This document shows positions 22,859 to 37,429 of a DNA stretch of 64,000 bases, piece by piece. Every line of letters starts with the position of its first letter. The first letter of the stretch is position 1. Below the pieces are notes generated by a model. That model did not search any database. It was not told the origin of the DNA and saw only the letters and a program-made list of their open reading frames with translations. Made by a program: the position numbers and the translations under genes. The DNA lies in contig NZ_FZOF01000021.1 in NCBI RefSeq assembly GCF_900188405.1, forward strand, positions 79,924 through 143,923, in the 5' to 3' direction. The stretch is from Actinacidiphila glaucinigra. GTDB taxonomy: Bacteria; Actinomycetota; Actinomycetes; Streptomycetales; Streptomycetaceae.

Positions 22859-24367
22859 ATGAGTGGCGACTTGGAAGCCCCTGCTGACCTTTCGCCGGTT
22901 GAGCGTGGTGTTTGGGAAGCGTTTCGTACGGGCATGACGCTCGACTTGCGGCCGGGCTCGTCCGAGCGGAGTGCTGGCGCTCCGACAGGGAGCCCAGGTC
23001 CGGTTGGGTCTCGCGTTCGCGCGGAGTTCCTTGCGCAGCTTCTCCTGAGTGGACCTCCTGCTCTCCCCGGAAGAGTCACAGCGCTGAAGCTGAAGGGTGC
23101 TCACATCGTAGGCGTGCTTGACCTGTCAGGCGGTGATGTGGCCACTTATGTCGAGTTCCAACAGTGCACGTTCGGCGATTCAATATTGGTCACCGATGCG
23201 CGCGCATCTACACTTCGATTCGTGAATTGCACCATCCCTCACTTTGATGGCACGCGGCTGCACACCATTGGTGACCTACATTTGCCGCGGAGTGTGATCA
23301 GTGGTGGCCTTGTGCTGAGGAACGCCCGTATCGGCATGGACTTGTTGTTGAACCAAGCTCGTTTGCAAAATTGGCGTCAGGGTTGTCTTGCAGCAGATGG
23401 GCTGACAGTTGGTCAAGATCTTATGGCTGAGGGGATGCAGGCTTCTGGTGAGATATCGCTTGCCGACGCCCAGATTGGGTCTTCACTCAGCTTTCGTGGA
23501 AGCCGTCTGATGTCTCGGGCTGGACAGGCTCTCAACGCGCCGCGTCTTTCTGTTGACCGGTCTGTCTATTTTTCTCCTTCTCAGGGGCAAGAAACCACCG
23601 TTGAGGGAGGGTTGAAGCTGGACGATGCGCGGTGTGGGCGTGCGGTCGATCTGGAAGGAGTTCGTCTGAACCTGCGGGGTGAGAGTCTTTCCTTGCGGGG
23701 CATGCAGGCTTCGGAGTTGCGTTTTACGCCTGCGGAGGTGAGCGGTGGTGAAGTAGTGCTCGCCGAAGCGGTGGTGAACACTCTCGTGGACCAGGCCGAG
23801 AGCTGGCCTGAGAACAATCTCGACCTCTCCGGCTTCACCTACCGGAGGCTCCTGCCGAGCAGGGTCTTTTCGATCGAGCAGAGACTGCAGTGGCTGGCCG
23901 CGGCGACATCGGAGTACGACCCCCAGCCGTACGAGCAGTTGGCCACATGCCTGCGTGCCAGCGGTGAGCCTCACGACGCGGATACGGTCTTGCTGAACCG
24001 TATGCGTCGCAGGCGGGAGACTCTCAGCCGGGCGGCCAGGGCGTGGGACGTGCTGCAGGATGTGACGTTCGGCTACGGGTACCGACCCGCCCGGGCGGCC
24101 GGCTGGCTCATTCTGTTCTGGCTCGCCGGTTCGGTCTGGTTCAGCCTGCGGCCGCCCGCGCCAATGAAGGCCGGCGAAGGCCCTACCTGGAGCGCCCCCG
24201 TCTTCACCTTGGACCTCCTGCTGCCCATCCTTGATCTCGGCCAGGAGAACCAGTGGCGCACCGCCGGGGTGTCTTTGTGGCTGACCGTTGTCCTTTCCTT
24301 CGTGGGTTGGGTCTTGGCGACCAGCGTGGCGGTAGGAGCTGCTGCTGTACTCCTGCGTCGGAACTAG
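22859..24367 (+). CDS. Membrane-anchored protein with pentapeptide-like repeats
   Basis: A 502-residue protein; ATG 22859 has GGAGG 8 nt upstream. After a polar N-terminus, residues about 70-330 consist of short recurring turns (LKLKGAHIVGVLDLSGGDVA, LVLRNARIGMDLLLNQARL, ISLADAQIGSSLSFRGSRL, VDLEGVRLNLRGESLSLRGM), the look of a right-handed beta-helix as in pentapeptide-repeat proteins. The C-terminus has two or three membrane segments (PARAAGWLILFWLAGSVWF; VSLWLTVVLSFVGWVLATSV). Streptomyces relatives are often named membrane-associated oxidoreductase without evidence; I see no redox motif. AT content is higher than in neighbouring genes, hinting at acquisition. Confidence 0.7.
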   Translation: MSGDLEAPADLSPVERGVWEAFRTGMTLDLRPGSSERSAGAPTGSPGPVGSRVRAEFLAQLLLSGPPALPGRVTALKLKGAHIVGVLDLSGGDVATYVEFQQCTFGDSILVTDARASTLRFVNCTIPHFDGTRLHTIGDLHLPRSVISGGLVLRNARIGMDLLLNQARLQNWRQGCLAADGLTVGQDLMAEGMQASGEISLADAQIGSSLSFRGSRLMSRAGQALNAPRLSVDRSVYFSPSQGQETTVEGGLKLDDARCGRAVDLEGVRLNLRGESLSLRGMQASELRFTPAEVSGGEVVLAEAVVNTLVDQAESWPENNLDLSGFTYRRLLPSRVFSIEQRLQWLAAATSEYDPQPYEQLATCLRASGEPHDADTVLLNRMRRRRETLSRAARAWDVLQDVTFGYGYRPARAAGWLILFWLAGSVWFSLRPPAPMKAGEGPTWSAPVFTLDLLLPILDLGQENQWRTAGVSLWLTVVLSFVGWVLATSVAVGAAAVLLRRN

Positions 24368-24426
24368 GGCTGTTGGGGTCGCCGGCGGTGTCGGGTGGGC
24401 GCTGAGGGTGCTCGTCGTATTGCGTT

Positions 24427-26007
24427 TCAGAGGGTGTGGGTCGGGGTGTAGGTGCCCCAGACCTCGCGCAGGGCGTTGCAGACTTCGCCGACGGTGGCGC
24501 CTGCTGCAAGGGCTTGTTTCATCGGGTAGAGGACGTTGGCGTCGCCGGCGGCGGCTTTTTGCATCTGGGTGATGGCGGCGTCGACTCGCTCGTGGCAGCG
24601 CCAGGCCCGCAGTTTGGCGATGCGTTCGGTTTGCTGTGTTTCGATGGCTGGGTCGACGCGTAGCGGCTGGTAGGGCTCTTCCTGCTCGAGCTGGAAGCGG
24701 TTGACGCCGATGACGATGCGCTCGGCGGTGTCGGTTTCCTGGGCGATGCGGTAGGCGTTGTGTTCGATCTCGGACTTTTGGAAGCCGCGTTCGATGGCGG
24801 CTACGGCGCCGCCGAGTCGTTCGATTTTGGCCATGAGGGCGGTGGCGGCGGCTTCTACGTCGTTGGTCATGGCTTCGATGGCGTAGGAGCCTGCGAAGGG
24901 GTCGACGGTCGCTGTCACGTCTGTTTCGTGGGCGAGGACCTGCTGGGTGCGCAGTGCCAGGCGTGCGCTTTTGTCGGTGGGGAGGGCGAGGGCTTCGTCG
25001 AAGGAGTTGGTGTGCAGGGACTGGGTGCCGCCGAGGACTGCGGCCAGGGCTTGGATGGTGACGCGGACGAGGTTGACCTCGGGTTGCTGTGCGGTGAGCT
25101 GGACGCCTGCGGTCTGGGTGTGGAAGCGCAGCATGTGCGACTTGGGGTTTTTCGCGCCGAACCGGTCTTTCATGGTGTGGGCCCAGATGCGGCGGGCGGC
25201 GCGGAACTTGGCGACTTCTTCGAGGATCGTGGTGCGGGCTACGAAGAAGAAGGACAGGCGGGGTGCGAAGTCGTCGATGTCCATGCCCGCGGCGATGGCG
25301 GTGCGGACGTATTCGATGCCGTTGGCGAGGGTGAAGGCGATTTCCTGGGCCGGTGAGGCGCCGGCTTCGGCCATGTGGTAGCCCGATATGGAGATGGTGT
25401 TCCATTTCGGGAGTTCGGATTTGCAGTACTGGAAGATGTCTGCGGTCAGGCGCAGCGAGGGTTCAGGCGGGAAGATGTAGGTGCCGCGGGCGATGTATTC
25501 CTTGAGGACGTCGTTTTGGATGGTGCCGGTGAGTTGGTCGGGGCTGGCGCCTTGTTCTTCGGCGGCGAGTTGGTAGAGCAGGAGGAGTACGGCGGCGGGG
25601 GCGTTGATGGTCATGGAGGTGGAGACCTGGTCCAGGGGGATGCCGCGGAAGAGGACGCGCATGTCGTCGATGGAGTCGATGGCGACACCGACTTTTCCGA
25701 CTTCGCCGTGAGCGAGGGGGGCGTTGGAGTCGTGGCCCATTTGGGTGGGCAGGTCGAAGGCGACGGACAGGCCGGTGGTGCCGTGGGCGATGAGTTGCTG
25801 GTAGCGGGCGTTGGATTCGGCGGCGGTGCCGAAGCCTGCGTATTGGCGCATCGTCCAGGGGCGGGCGGTGTACATGGTGGGGTACACGCCGCGGGTGTAG
25901 GGGAAGGTGCCTGGTGCGTTGAGGTGTTGGGTCGGGTCCCAGTCGTTCAGGGCGGTGGGGTTGTAGACGGGGTTGATGGGCAGTCCGGATTCGGTTGGGC
26001 GCGTCAT
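24427..26007 (-). CDS. Acyl-CoA mutase large subunit (methylmalonyl-CoA mutase family)
   Basis: A 526-residue protein covering the substrate-binding TIM-barrel of B12-dependent acyl-CoA mutases: YPTMYTARPWTMRQYAGFGT, GLSVAFDLPTQMGHDSNAPL, TGTIQNDVLKEYIARGTYIF, WNTISISGYHMAEAGASPAQ and GGTQSLHTNSFDEALALPTD. It ends at VWGTYTPTHTL without the C-terminal cobalamin-binding domain, so it needs a separate small subunit, as in isobutyryl- or 2-hydroxyisobutyryl-CoA mutases. No small-subunit gene is in this window. Substrate (methylmalonyl-, isobutyryl- or other CoA) cannot be fixed by eye. It appears monocistronic. Confidence 0.85.
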   Translation of the reverse strand: MTRPTESGLPINPVYNPTALNDWDPTQHLNAPGTFPYTRGVYPTMYTARPWTMRQYAGFGTAAESNARYQQLIAHGTTGLSVAFDLPTQMGHDSNAPLAHGEVGKVGVAIDSIDDMRVLFRGIPLDQVSTSMTINAPAAVLLLLYQLAAEEQGASPDQLTGTIQNDVLKEYIARGTYIFPPEPSLRLTADIFQYCKSELPKWNTISISGYHMAEAGASPAQEIAFTLANGIEYVRTAIAAGMDIDDFAPRLSFFFVARTTILEEVAKFRAARRIWAHTMKDRFGAKNPKSHMLRFHTQTAGVQLTAQQPEVNLVRVTIQALAAVLGGTQSLHTNSFDEALALPTDKSARLALRTQQVLAHETDVTATVDPFAGSYAIEAMTNDVEAAATALMAKIERLGGAVAAIERGFQKSEIEHNAYRIAQETDTAERIVIGVNRFQLEQEEPYQPLRVDPAIETQQTERIAKLRAWRCHERVDAAITQMQKAAAGDANVLYPMKQALAAGATVGEVCNALREVWGTYTPTHTL

Positions 26008-26391
26008 GGTGGGTGTCTCCGTTCCGGCTGAACCGGCGCATGGTGGGCTGCCTGTGTTGGCTGGTTGGGGTTGCGCGTCATCAGCGAGTGCTCGTCGCGT
26101 GGGGCCGGGGCCTTGGGCTGGGCTGCTGGTGGGTTTTCGGTTGCCGTTGTGTGTGGCGGGGTGGCAGCCGTGCCGCTCGCGTGGGGACTGTGACTAGCCT
26201 GTATCGACATTTACCGAAGCAGGGTCAGCATGGCGTTCGCTGTTGCGGGATGTCAACGGCTTCCTGTTGCTCGCCTGGCTGTGGGGTGCCGGGCCCTTAC
26301 CGGAAGCAACGTGCATATTCGGGGCATCTGTGTGCTTAAGCCGGGCTACCATCCGGGCATCGGCGTGAGCCGAGGGGGCATCGGGGGGCAC
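26008..26391. other. Divergent promoter region
   Basis: The region lies between the divergent mutase and TPR-like genes. No gene is supported, although the frame of the next gene is open back to 26230. Promoters for both directions should lie here; none is placed with confidence. Confidence 0.3.
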
Positions 26392-28392
26392 ATGGATCAA
26401 GAGGTGCTGTTCGGCCAGCGGGCGTACACCGACCCGTGGGGGACGCTGCGGGAGTTGCAGCAGGCGGACATGCGCCAGCCGTCGGCGGGCAGGAAGGCCC
26501 GCATGGCGGCGCTGCACGCCGTCGTGGGCGACCTGGTGGAGTCCGTCATGCTGGCCGGCGCTGTCGTCCAGGCTTCGGAGCCTGTCGCGTCTTTGGAGCG
26601 GGCTCGCGCGCATGTCTCGCTGGCCGCATCGTGGGCCGCGGCGGGCGGCCTGAACGTGCCCGTGCGTGGCATGACGCCACGGCAGCACATCGCGGCCGGT
26701 CTGCGGATCCTGGCCGAGGCCGATCCCGGCGGCGGGTATCTGACGGCGGCCTCGCTCATCAACGCCGCCACCGCGGAGTACGCCATCGGGGACCTGGACG
26801 CTGCGTACCGGCACCTGGGCCGGGCGCGCGGCCTGGTCTCCTCCTGGGGGAAGAGTGCGCCCATGCGCGGCCCCTACCTGGGGCTCATCGAGTTCAACAC
26901 CGTCGTCATGGCGGACCTCGACGAGCGGAGCATGGTGGCGGCGTTGCTCGGCGTGCATGACCAGGCGCGCAGGGAGGGTGTCCTGCGCACGTGCGGTCTG
27001 GTGGATCAAACTCTGGCCGGGCGTTTCGCCGCGGCCCATCTCTACACGCCCGCTCTCCTCCACGGCGAACGCGCCCGGGAGATCTGGCACCGGTGCCGGC
27101 GGCCGGAGCGGGTGGCCAGCATCGACTACACCTTGCTGGAGATCTACAAGAATTTGGGCGCCGAGGAGGAGCGGGAGCGCCTGGAGCGGCAGTTGATCGG
27201 TATCACCCGGCCGGAGTCGGTCTTCCGGGGCATCGCGACGCAGGCCAAGGCGAAGGTGTCGGAGCACTACCACGACCTGGCTGACTACCGCAGGTCGGAG
27301 CAGTACGAGGAGAGCGCCTGGAAGACCATCGAGCCGGTCCTGAAAGCCGAGGGCGGGCATGTGACGTCGGGAGGCGCCCTGGGACTGGTATTTGGTGGGG
27401 TCAGGACCGCCCGCAAGCTGGGTGACGACAGGCTGGTTGCCAAGTGGCGGTCCAGGGCCGCTTTCATGGCGCGCGGGATCGATGCCTACCTGGAGTCGTC
27501 CACGGGGTGGGGTGCCTCCTTCGGCCGGTACCTGGAGGCGATCATCGATGGTGACCGGCAGGCCGTCGCCACTCTGCAGCAGGAAATCGTCCGCAAGACG
27601 CTGGAGGTCAACGCCTACGGCAAGGCGGCCCTGCCGGCAGTGATAGCCCTGCAGGAGCACCTCGACACCGTGGAGCCGGGCGACGATCTCGATACCGACC
27701 TGCGGGAGTACTGGCAGCACCTGAGGAGCCTGGCGTCCGAGGACGCCGAAGAGATCCGCTCCCGTTTCCGGAGCGCCAACGTCGTCCCGGTCCTCAACCG
27801 GATCCTGGGCAGCAACCCCGATCTGGACCCGTGGATCCAGTTCGAGACCGTGGAACTGGCCCGGACGGGCAGTGTCACCGGCCCGCAGGCGGTGGGCCTG
27901 CCCGACAAGAGCCTGCTCCCGTGCCGGAACGTAGGGAGCACGCAACCGTTCCCGCCTGACCGGGCTAAGAGGCCAGGCGGGAACGGACAGTCCCAGCAGG
28001 ACCTCCCGACCGTAACCCAGGACGCCGACAGCGCCCCGCCTGCCTCACCGAGCTATGGCCGCGTGGGCGCAAACGCCATAGGCCGCCACCCCCCGCAAGG
28101 CCCGCGCAATACCTCCTGCCCCGCCCTGTGCGCACCCCACGGGCTCTCGCAGCAGTCACGACCCGGTCCGGCAGCGCATCTTCGCGGCTGCCGCGCCCGG
28201 TATCTCGTTCGGGTGATCCGTCGCCGTGCCGGGTCCGCGCGGGCCGCATCTTCGTTACGCAGGCTGCCTAAGGTGATCAAGGACAGGAGACGGCATGGGG
28301 CTGGGCATGCGGCGAACGGCGGTCGCCATGGTTGCCGGAGGGATCCTGAGCGGAGTCATGACGGTCCCGCAGGCCTCAGCCGACGGCTCTGA
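26392..28392 (+). CDS. TPR-like helical-repeat protein with run-through C-terminus
   Basis: ATG 26392 (MDQEVLFGQRAYTDPWGTLR) with GGGGGG upstream. Residues about 1-500 are helix-rich and TPR-like: LERARAHVSLAASWAAAG, SLINAATAEYAIGDLDAAY, LLHGERAREIWHRCRRPERV, YRRSEQYEESAWKTIEPVL. It is probably a scaffold or regulator of unknown partner. Homologous-looking sequence ends near 27900 (WIQFETVELARTG). Beyond this the frame runs through a strong terminator hairpin (27946-27986) and into the next gene, with low-complexity sequence. The true stop was probably a TAG seen one frame over near 27931, so an indel close to the 3' end is likely. Expected native length is about 515 residues. Confidence 0.6.
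   Translation: MDQEVLFGQRAYTDPWGTLRELQQADMRQPSAGRKARMAALHAVVGDLVESVMLAGAVVQASEPVASLERARAHVSLAASWAAAGGLNVPVRGMTPRQHIAAGLRILAEADPGGGYLTAASLINAATAEYAIGDLDAAYRHLGRARGLVSSWGKSAPMRGPYLGLIEFNTVVMADLDERSMVAALLGVHDQARREGVLRTCGLVDQTLAGRFAAAHLYTPALLHGERAREIWHRCRRPERVASIDYTLLEIYKNLGAEEERERLERQLIGITRPESVFRGIATQAKAKVSEHYHDLADYRRSEQYEESAWKTIEPVLKAEGGHVTSGGALGLVFGGVRTARKLGDDRLVAKWRSRAAFMARGIDAYLESSTGWGASFGRYLEAIIDGDRQAVATLQQEIVRKTLEVNAYGKAALPAVIALQEHLDTVEPGDDLDTDLREYWQHLRSLASEDAEEIRSRFRSANVVPVLNRILGSNPDLDPWIQFETVELARTGSVTGPQAVGLPDKSLLPCRNVGSTQPFPPDRAKRPGGNGQSQQDLPTVTQDADSAPPASPSYGRVGANAIGRHPPQGPRNTSCPALCAPHGLSQQSRPGPAAHLRGCRARYLVRVIRRRAGSARAASSLRRLPKVIKDRRRHGAGHAANGGRHGCRRDPERSHDGPAGLSRRL
27946..27986 (+). 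terminator. Terminator hairpin inside the TPR-like ORF
   Basis: Perfect 13-bp arms CCGTTCCCGCCTG (27946-27958) and CAGGCGGGAACGG (27974-27986) with a 15-nt loop. The position, just after the recognisable end of the TPR-like protein and 300 bp before the nuclease gene, fits a transcription terminator and argues that the long ORF should have ended before it. Confidence 0.8.
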
Positions 28393-28975
28393 CGGTCTGC
28401 CCCTGCGGGAGGCGATCTCAGCGCTGCCCGTCATCGGCGAGGACCGCCTCGGCTACGAGCGCACGGCATTCCGGCACTGGATCGACGCCGACAGGAACGG
28501 CTGCCCGACCAGGGCCGAGGTCCTTATGCAGGAAGCCGTCGAGCCTCCGGCCGTCGGCGCGGGATGCACGTTGTCAGGAGGCCGCTGGTACTCCTACTAC
28601 GACGCCACCTACGTCGACGGAGCGTCCGGACTCGACATCGACCACATGGTGCCGCTCGCCGAGGCCTGGGACTCCGGTGCCTCACAGTGGACCGCGGCGC
28701 ACCGCCAGGCCTACGCCAACGACCTGGACGAGCCGCGAGCGCTGGTCGCGGTGACCGCGCGCAGTAACCGGGGCAAGGCTGACAGGGACGTTGCCGAGTG
28801 GCTGCCGCCAGCCGCGGCCGCGCGGTGCGGGTACCTGGTCGACTGGGTGACGGTGAAGACGCGCTGGCACCTGGCGGTAGACGACATCGAACGCGACGCG
28901 CTCGTACGCGAAGCCGCAGCGTGCCCGGACGTACCGATCGTCACCACACCGGCGGACACCCCGCTGCCGAGCTGA
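28295..28975 (+). CDS. Secreted HNH-type nuclease (DUF1524/GmrSD-like)
   Basis: ATG 28295 has AGGAGA 5-6 nt upstream. The 226-residue protein starts with a signal peptide (MRRTAVAMVAGGILSGVMTV, ending PQASADG). The nuclease core has GASGLDIDHMVPLAEAWDSG (D-H-x-V-P-L-A-E-A-W, metal-binding His), YANDLDEPRALVAVTARSNR and GKADRDVAEWLPP, the HNH arrangement of Streptomyces secreted nucleases that degrade DNA during sporulation or nutrient scavenging. Cysteines are spaced for disulfides. It overlaps the run-through tail of the preceding ORF in another frame. Confidence 0.87.
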   Translation: MGLGMRRTAVAMVAGGILSGVMTVPQASADGSDGLPLREAISALPVIGEDRLGYERTAFRHWIDADRNGCPTRAEVLMQEAVEPPAVGAGCTLSGGRWYSYYDATYVDGASGLDIDHMVPLAEAWDSGASQWTAAHRQAYANDLDEPRALVAVTARSNRGKADRDVAEWLPPAAAARCGYLVDWVTVKTRWHLAVDDIERDALVREAAACPDVPIVTTPADTPLPS

Positions 28976-29097
28976 CACCGACAGCGCAGAGCAAGCTCAT
29001 CTTCCGGCCCCACGCCCGCTCAGCGCCCTTGCCGCGCGGCGGTGCCCGCTACTGGTGCCAGAGAGGGTCCGAGCACAGCAGTCAGTCCAGTCGGTAT

Positions 29098-29397
29098 TCA
29101 CGATGCGGGTCTATCGGGCGCGATGACGACGCTGCGGTCCTCAGGGTAGGGGTAGTAGACGGTGGTCTCGGCCGCCTCCGGGTGCTCGCGGGACAACAGG
29201 GCCTCCAAGGCGCTCCGCGCCTCGTCCAGCGCCCGCAGAGCGGCACCCACCTTCTTGTGGGGTACGCCCTCGGGTCCCCTGCTCGGGTACACCGCATCGA
29301 GCTGGACCGCCCGGTGGGCAAGCTCATCACGGATGCCGGCAAGAACACGGCCCATCTCAAGGTGTTCATCCAGGGTGAGTCGAGGCTTCCTTGGCAC
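29098..29397 (-). CDS. Small conserved Streptomyces protein, unknown function
   Basis: GTG 29397 with GGAG 6 nt upstream gives 99 residues: VPRKPRLTLDEHLEMGRVLA, DELAHRAVQLDAVYPSRGPE, KKVGAALRALDEARSALEAL, and an end rich in Tyr and Pro (TTVYYPYPEDRSVVI). Two amphipathic helices dominate. I recall similar short proteins in Streptomyces accessory regions but know no function. Longer in-frame starts (to 29721) give unlikely low-complexity sequence. Confidence 0.6.
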   Translation of the reverse strand: MPRKPRLTLDEHLEMGRVLAGIRDELAHRAVQLDAVYPSRGPEGVPHKKVGAALRALDEARSALEALLSREHPEAAETTVYYPYPEDRSVVIAPDRPAS

Positions 29398-29439
29398 CCG
29401 GGTCTCCGATCGGCTGATGGCTGGGGTGAAAAGCTCAAC

Positions 29440-29840
29440 GACAGAGGCACGCGCGGGTCCCCGCAAGCTGCTATCTGTTCCTGCACTACCTGCTACTCGG
29501 CGAACTACGCGACGCGCGGCACTGGAACCTGGGCCAGGACGCCTCGGCGCACTCCGCATGGTCGCGCCTACGGCTTCACTAGTCCCGCCAACCAACGCTT
29601 TCGCACACGCTGCGCCACTCCCAGCCCCGGCGGATCTGCTGGCGAAGCAGGCCGTCATCGAGGCGTAGCTACCTCCTGGCGGCTGCCCGGAGAACGGTGC
29701 TGCTCTGGCCCCGCCGGGCAAGACCTATACCGATTTCACCGGAGAACTGCTGTACGTCCTTGAGTACGGCATCGACGGCGAGCCTGCGGAGCTGGACCTG
29801 GAGACCGTTTAGCGGCACCTGCGCACCACTTTGCGGGCCA
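29440..29840 (+). pseudogene. Decayed plus-strand coding remnants
   Basis: Protein-like runs occur in different frames: YLFLHYLLLGELRDARHW near 29468-29520 and GKTYTDFTGELLYVLEYGID near 29717-29780. The latter runs into TAG at 29810-29812, after which the same frame continues protein-like (RHLRTTLRAKGRP), as if Gln had become a stop. No start or ribosome site is kept. The parent gene is not recognised. Confidence 0.35.
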
Positions 29841-29951
29841 AAGGCCGGCCTGTGCCGCGAAAATGCGACCGCAACACCGCCGGCCGGCCAGCAAGTTGCC
29901 TACCTAGACAGTAACGCCGGGCTAGCCGCCATTTCCAATAAATGAAACACC

Positions 29952-30256
29952 CTAGTTAATACCGCCTTCGACCGCCCGCTGAATAGATGATTCCCGTGCC
30001 GAGAGACGGAGCTCTCCCCATGGCATGAAGTCGAGCGTGACCGCCTTGATAACTGAGCCGATCGGCGGGAATGATTCGGGGCCGACCTGCACTCCCGGCT
30101 CAGCCAGGAGCACAAAGTCGATGAACGCTTCAACCCCAGCCACAGGTTCAGTTATCTCAACGTCCACACCGAACCTGCCTCGGTGCTCCTTCACCACACA
30201 CGTGACCCTCTGCGACGGCTCAAGCCCCACGGCGCCCCATAGGTCAGCCCGGTCCG

Positions 30257-30263
<7 letters not shown>
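29952..30263 (-). CDS. Probable immunity protein with S1/OB-like fold
   Basis: A 103-residue protein whose ATG 30263 overlaps the stop of the RHS toxin by seven bases, the position of immunity genes in polymorphic toxin loci. The pattern QRVTCVVKEHRGRFGVDVEI, then VEAFIDFVLL, FPPIGSVIKAVTLDF and GELRLSARESS resembles an S1-type OB fold. The gene is lower in GC than the RHS core, as is the toxin tip, consistent with a swapped toxin-immunity cassette. The role is inferred from position; the fold is suggestive. Confidence 0.6.
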
Positions 30264-37285
<7,022 letters not shown>

Positions 37286-37429
37286 GCCCTGTGTTCCGTC
37301 CCCTGCAAGGTGAATTACGGATGGGTACTGCTGCGCCCGCGCATCGCTGTGGGCGTGTGCGGCAGCGCGAAGTGTGCTCGGCCCGACGGGGCGGTCCTCG
37401 CTCAAGCGGGACCGCCCCGTGGGTGTGTC

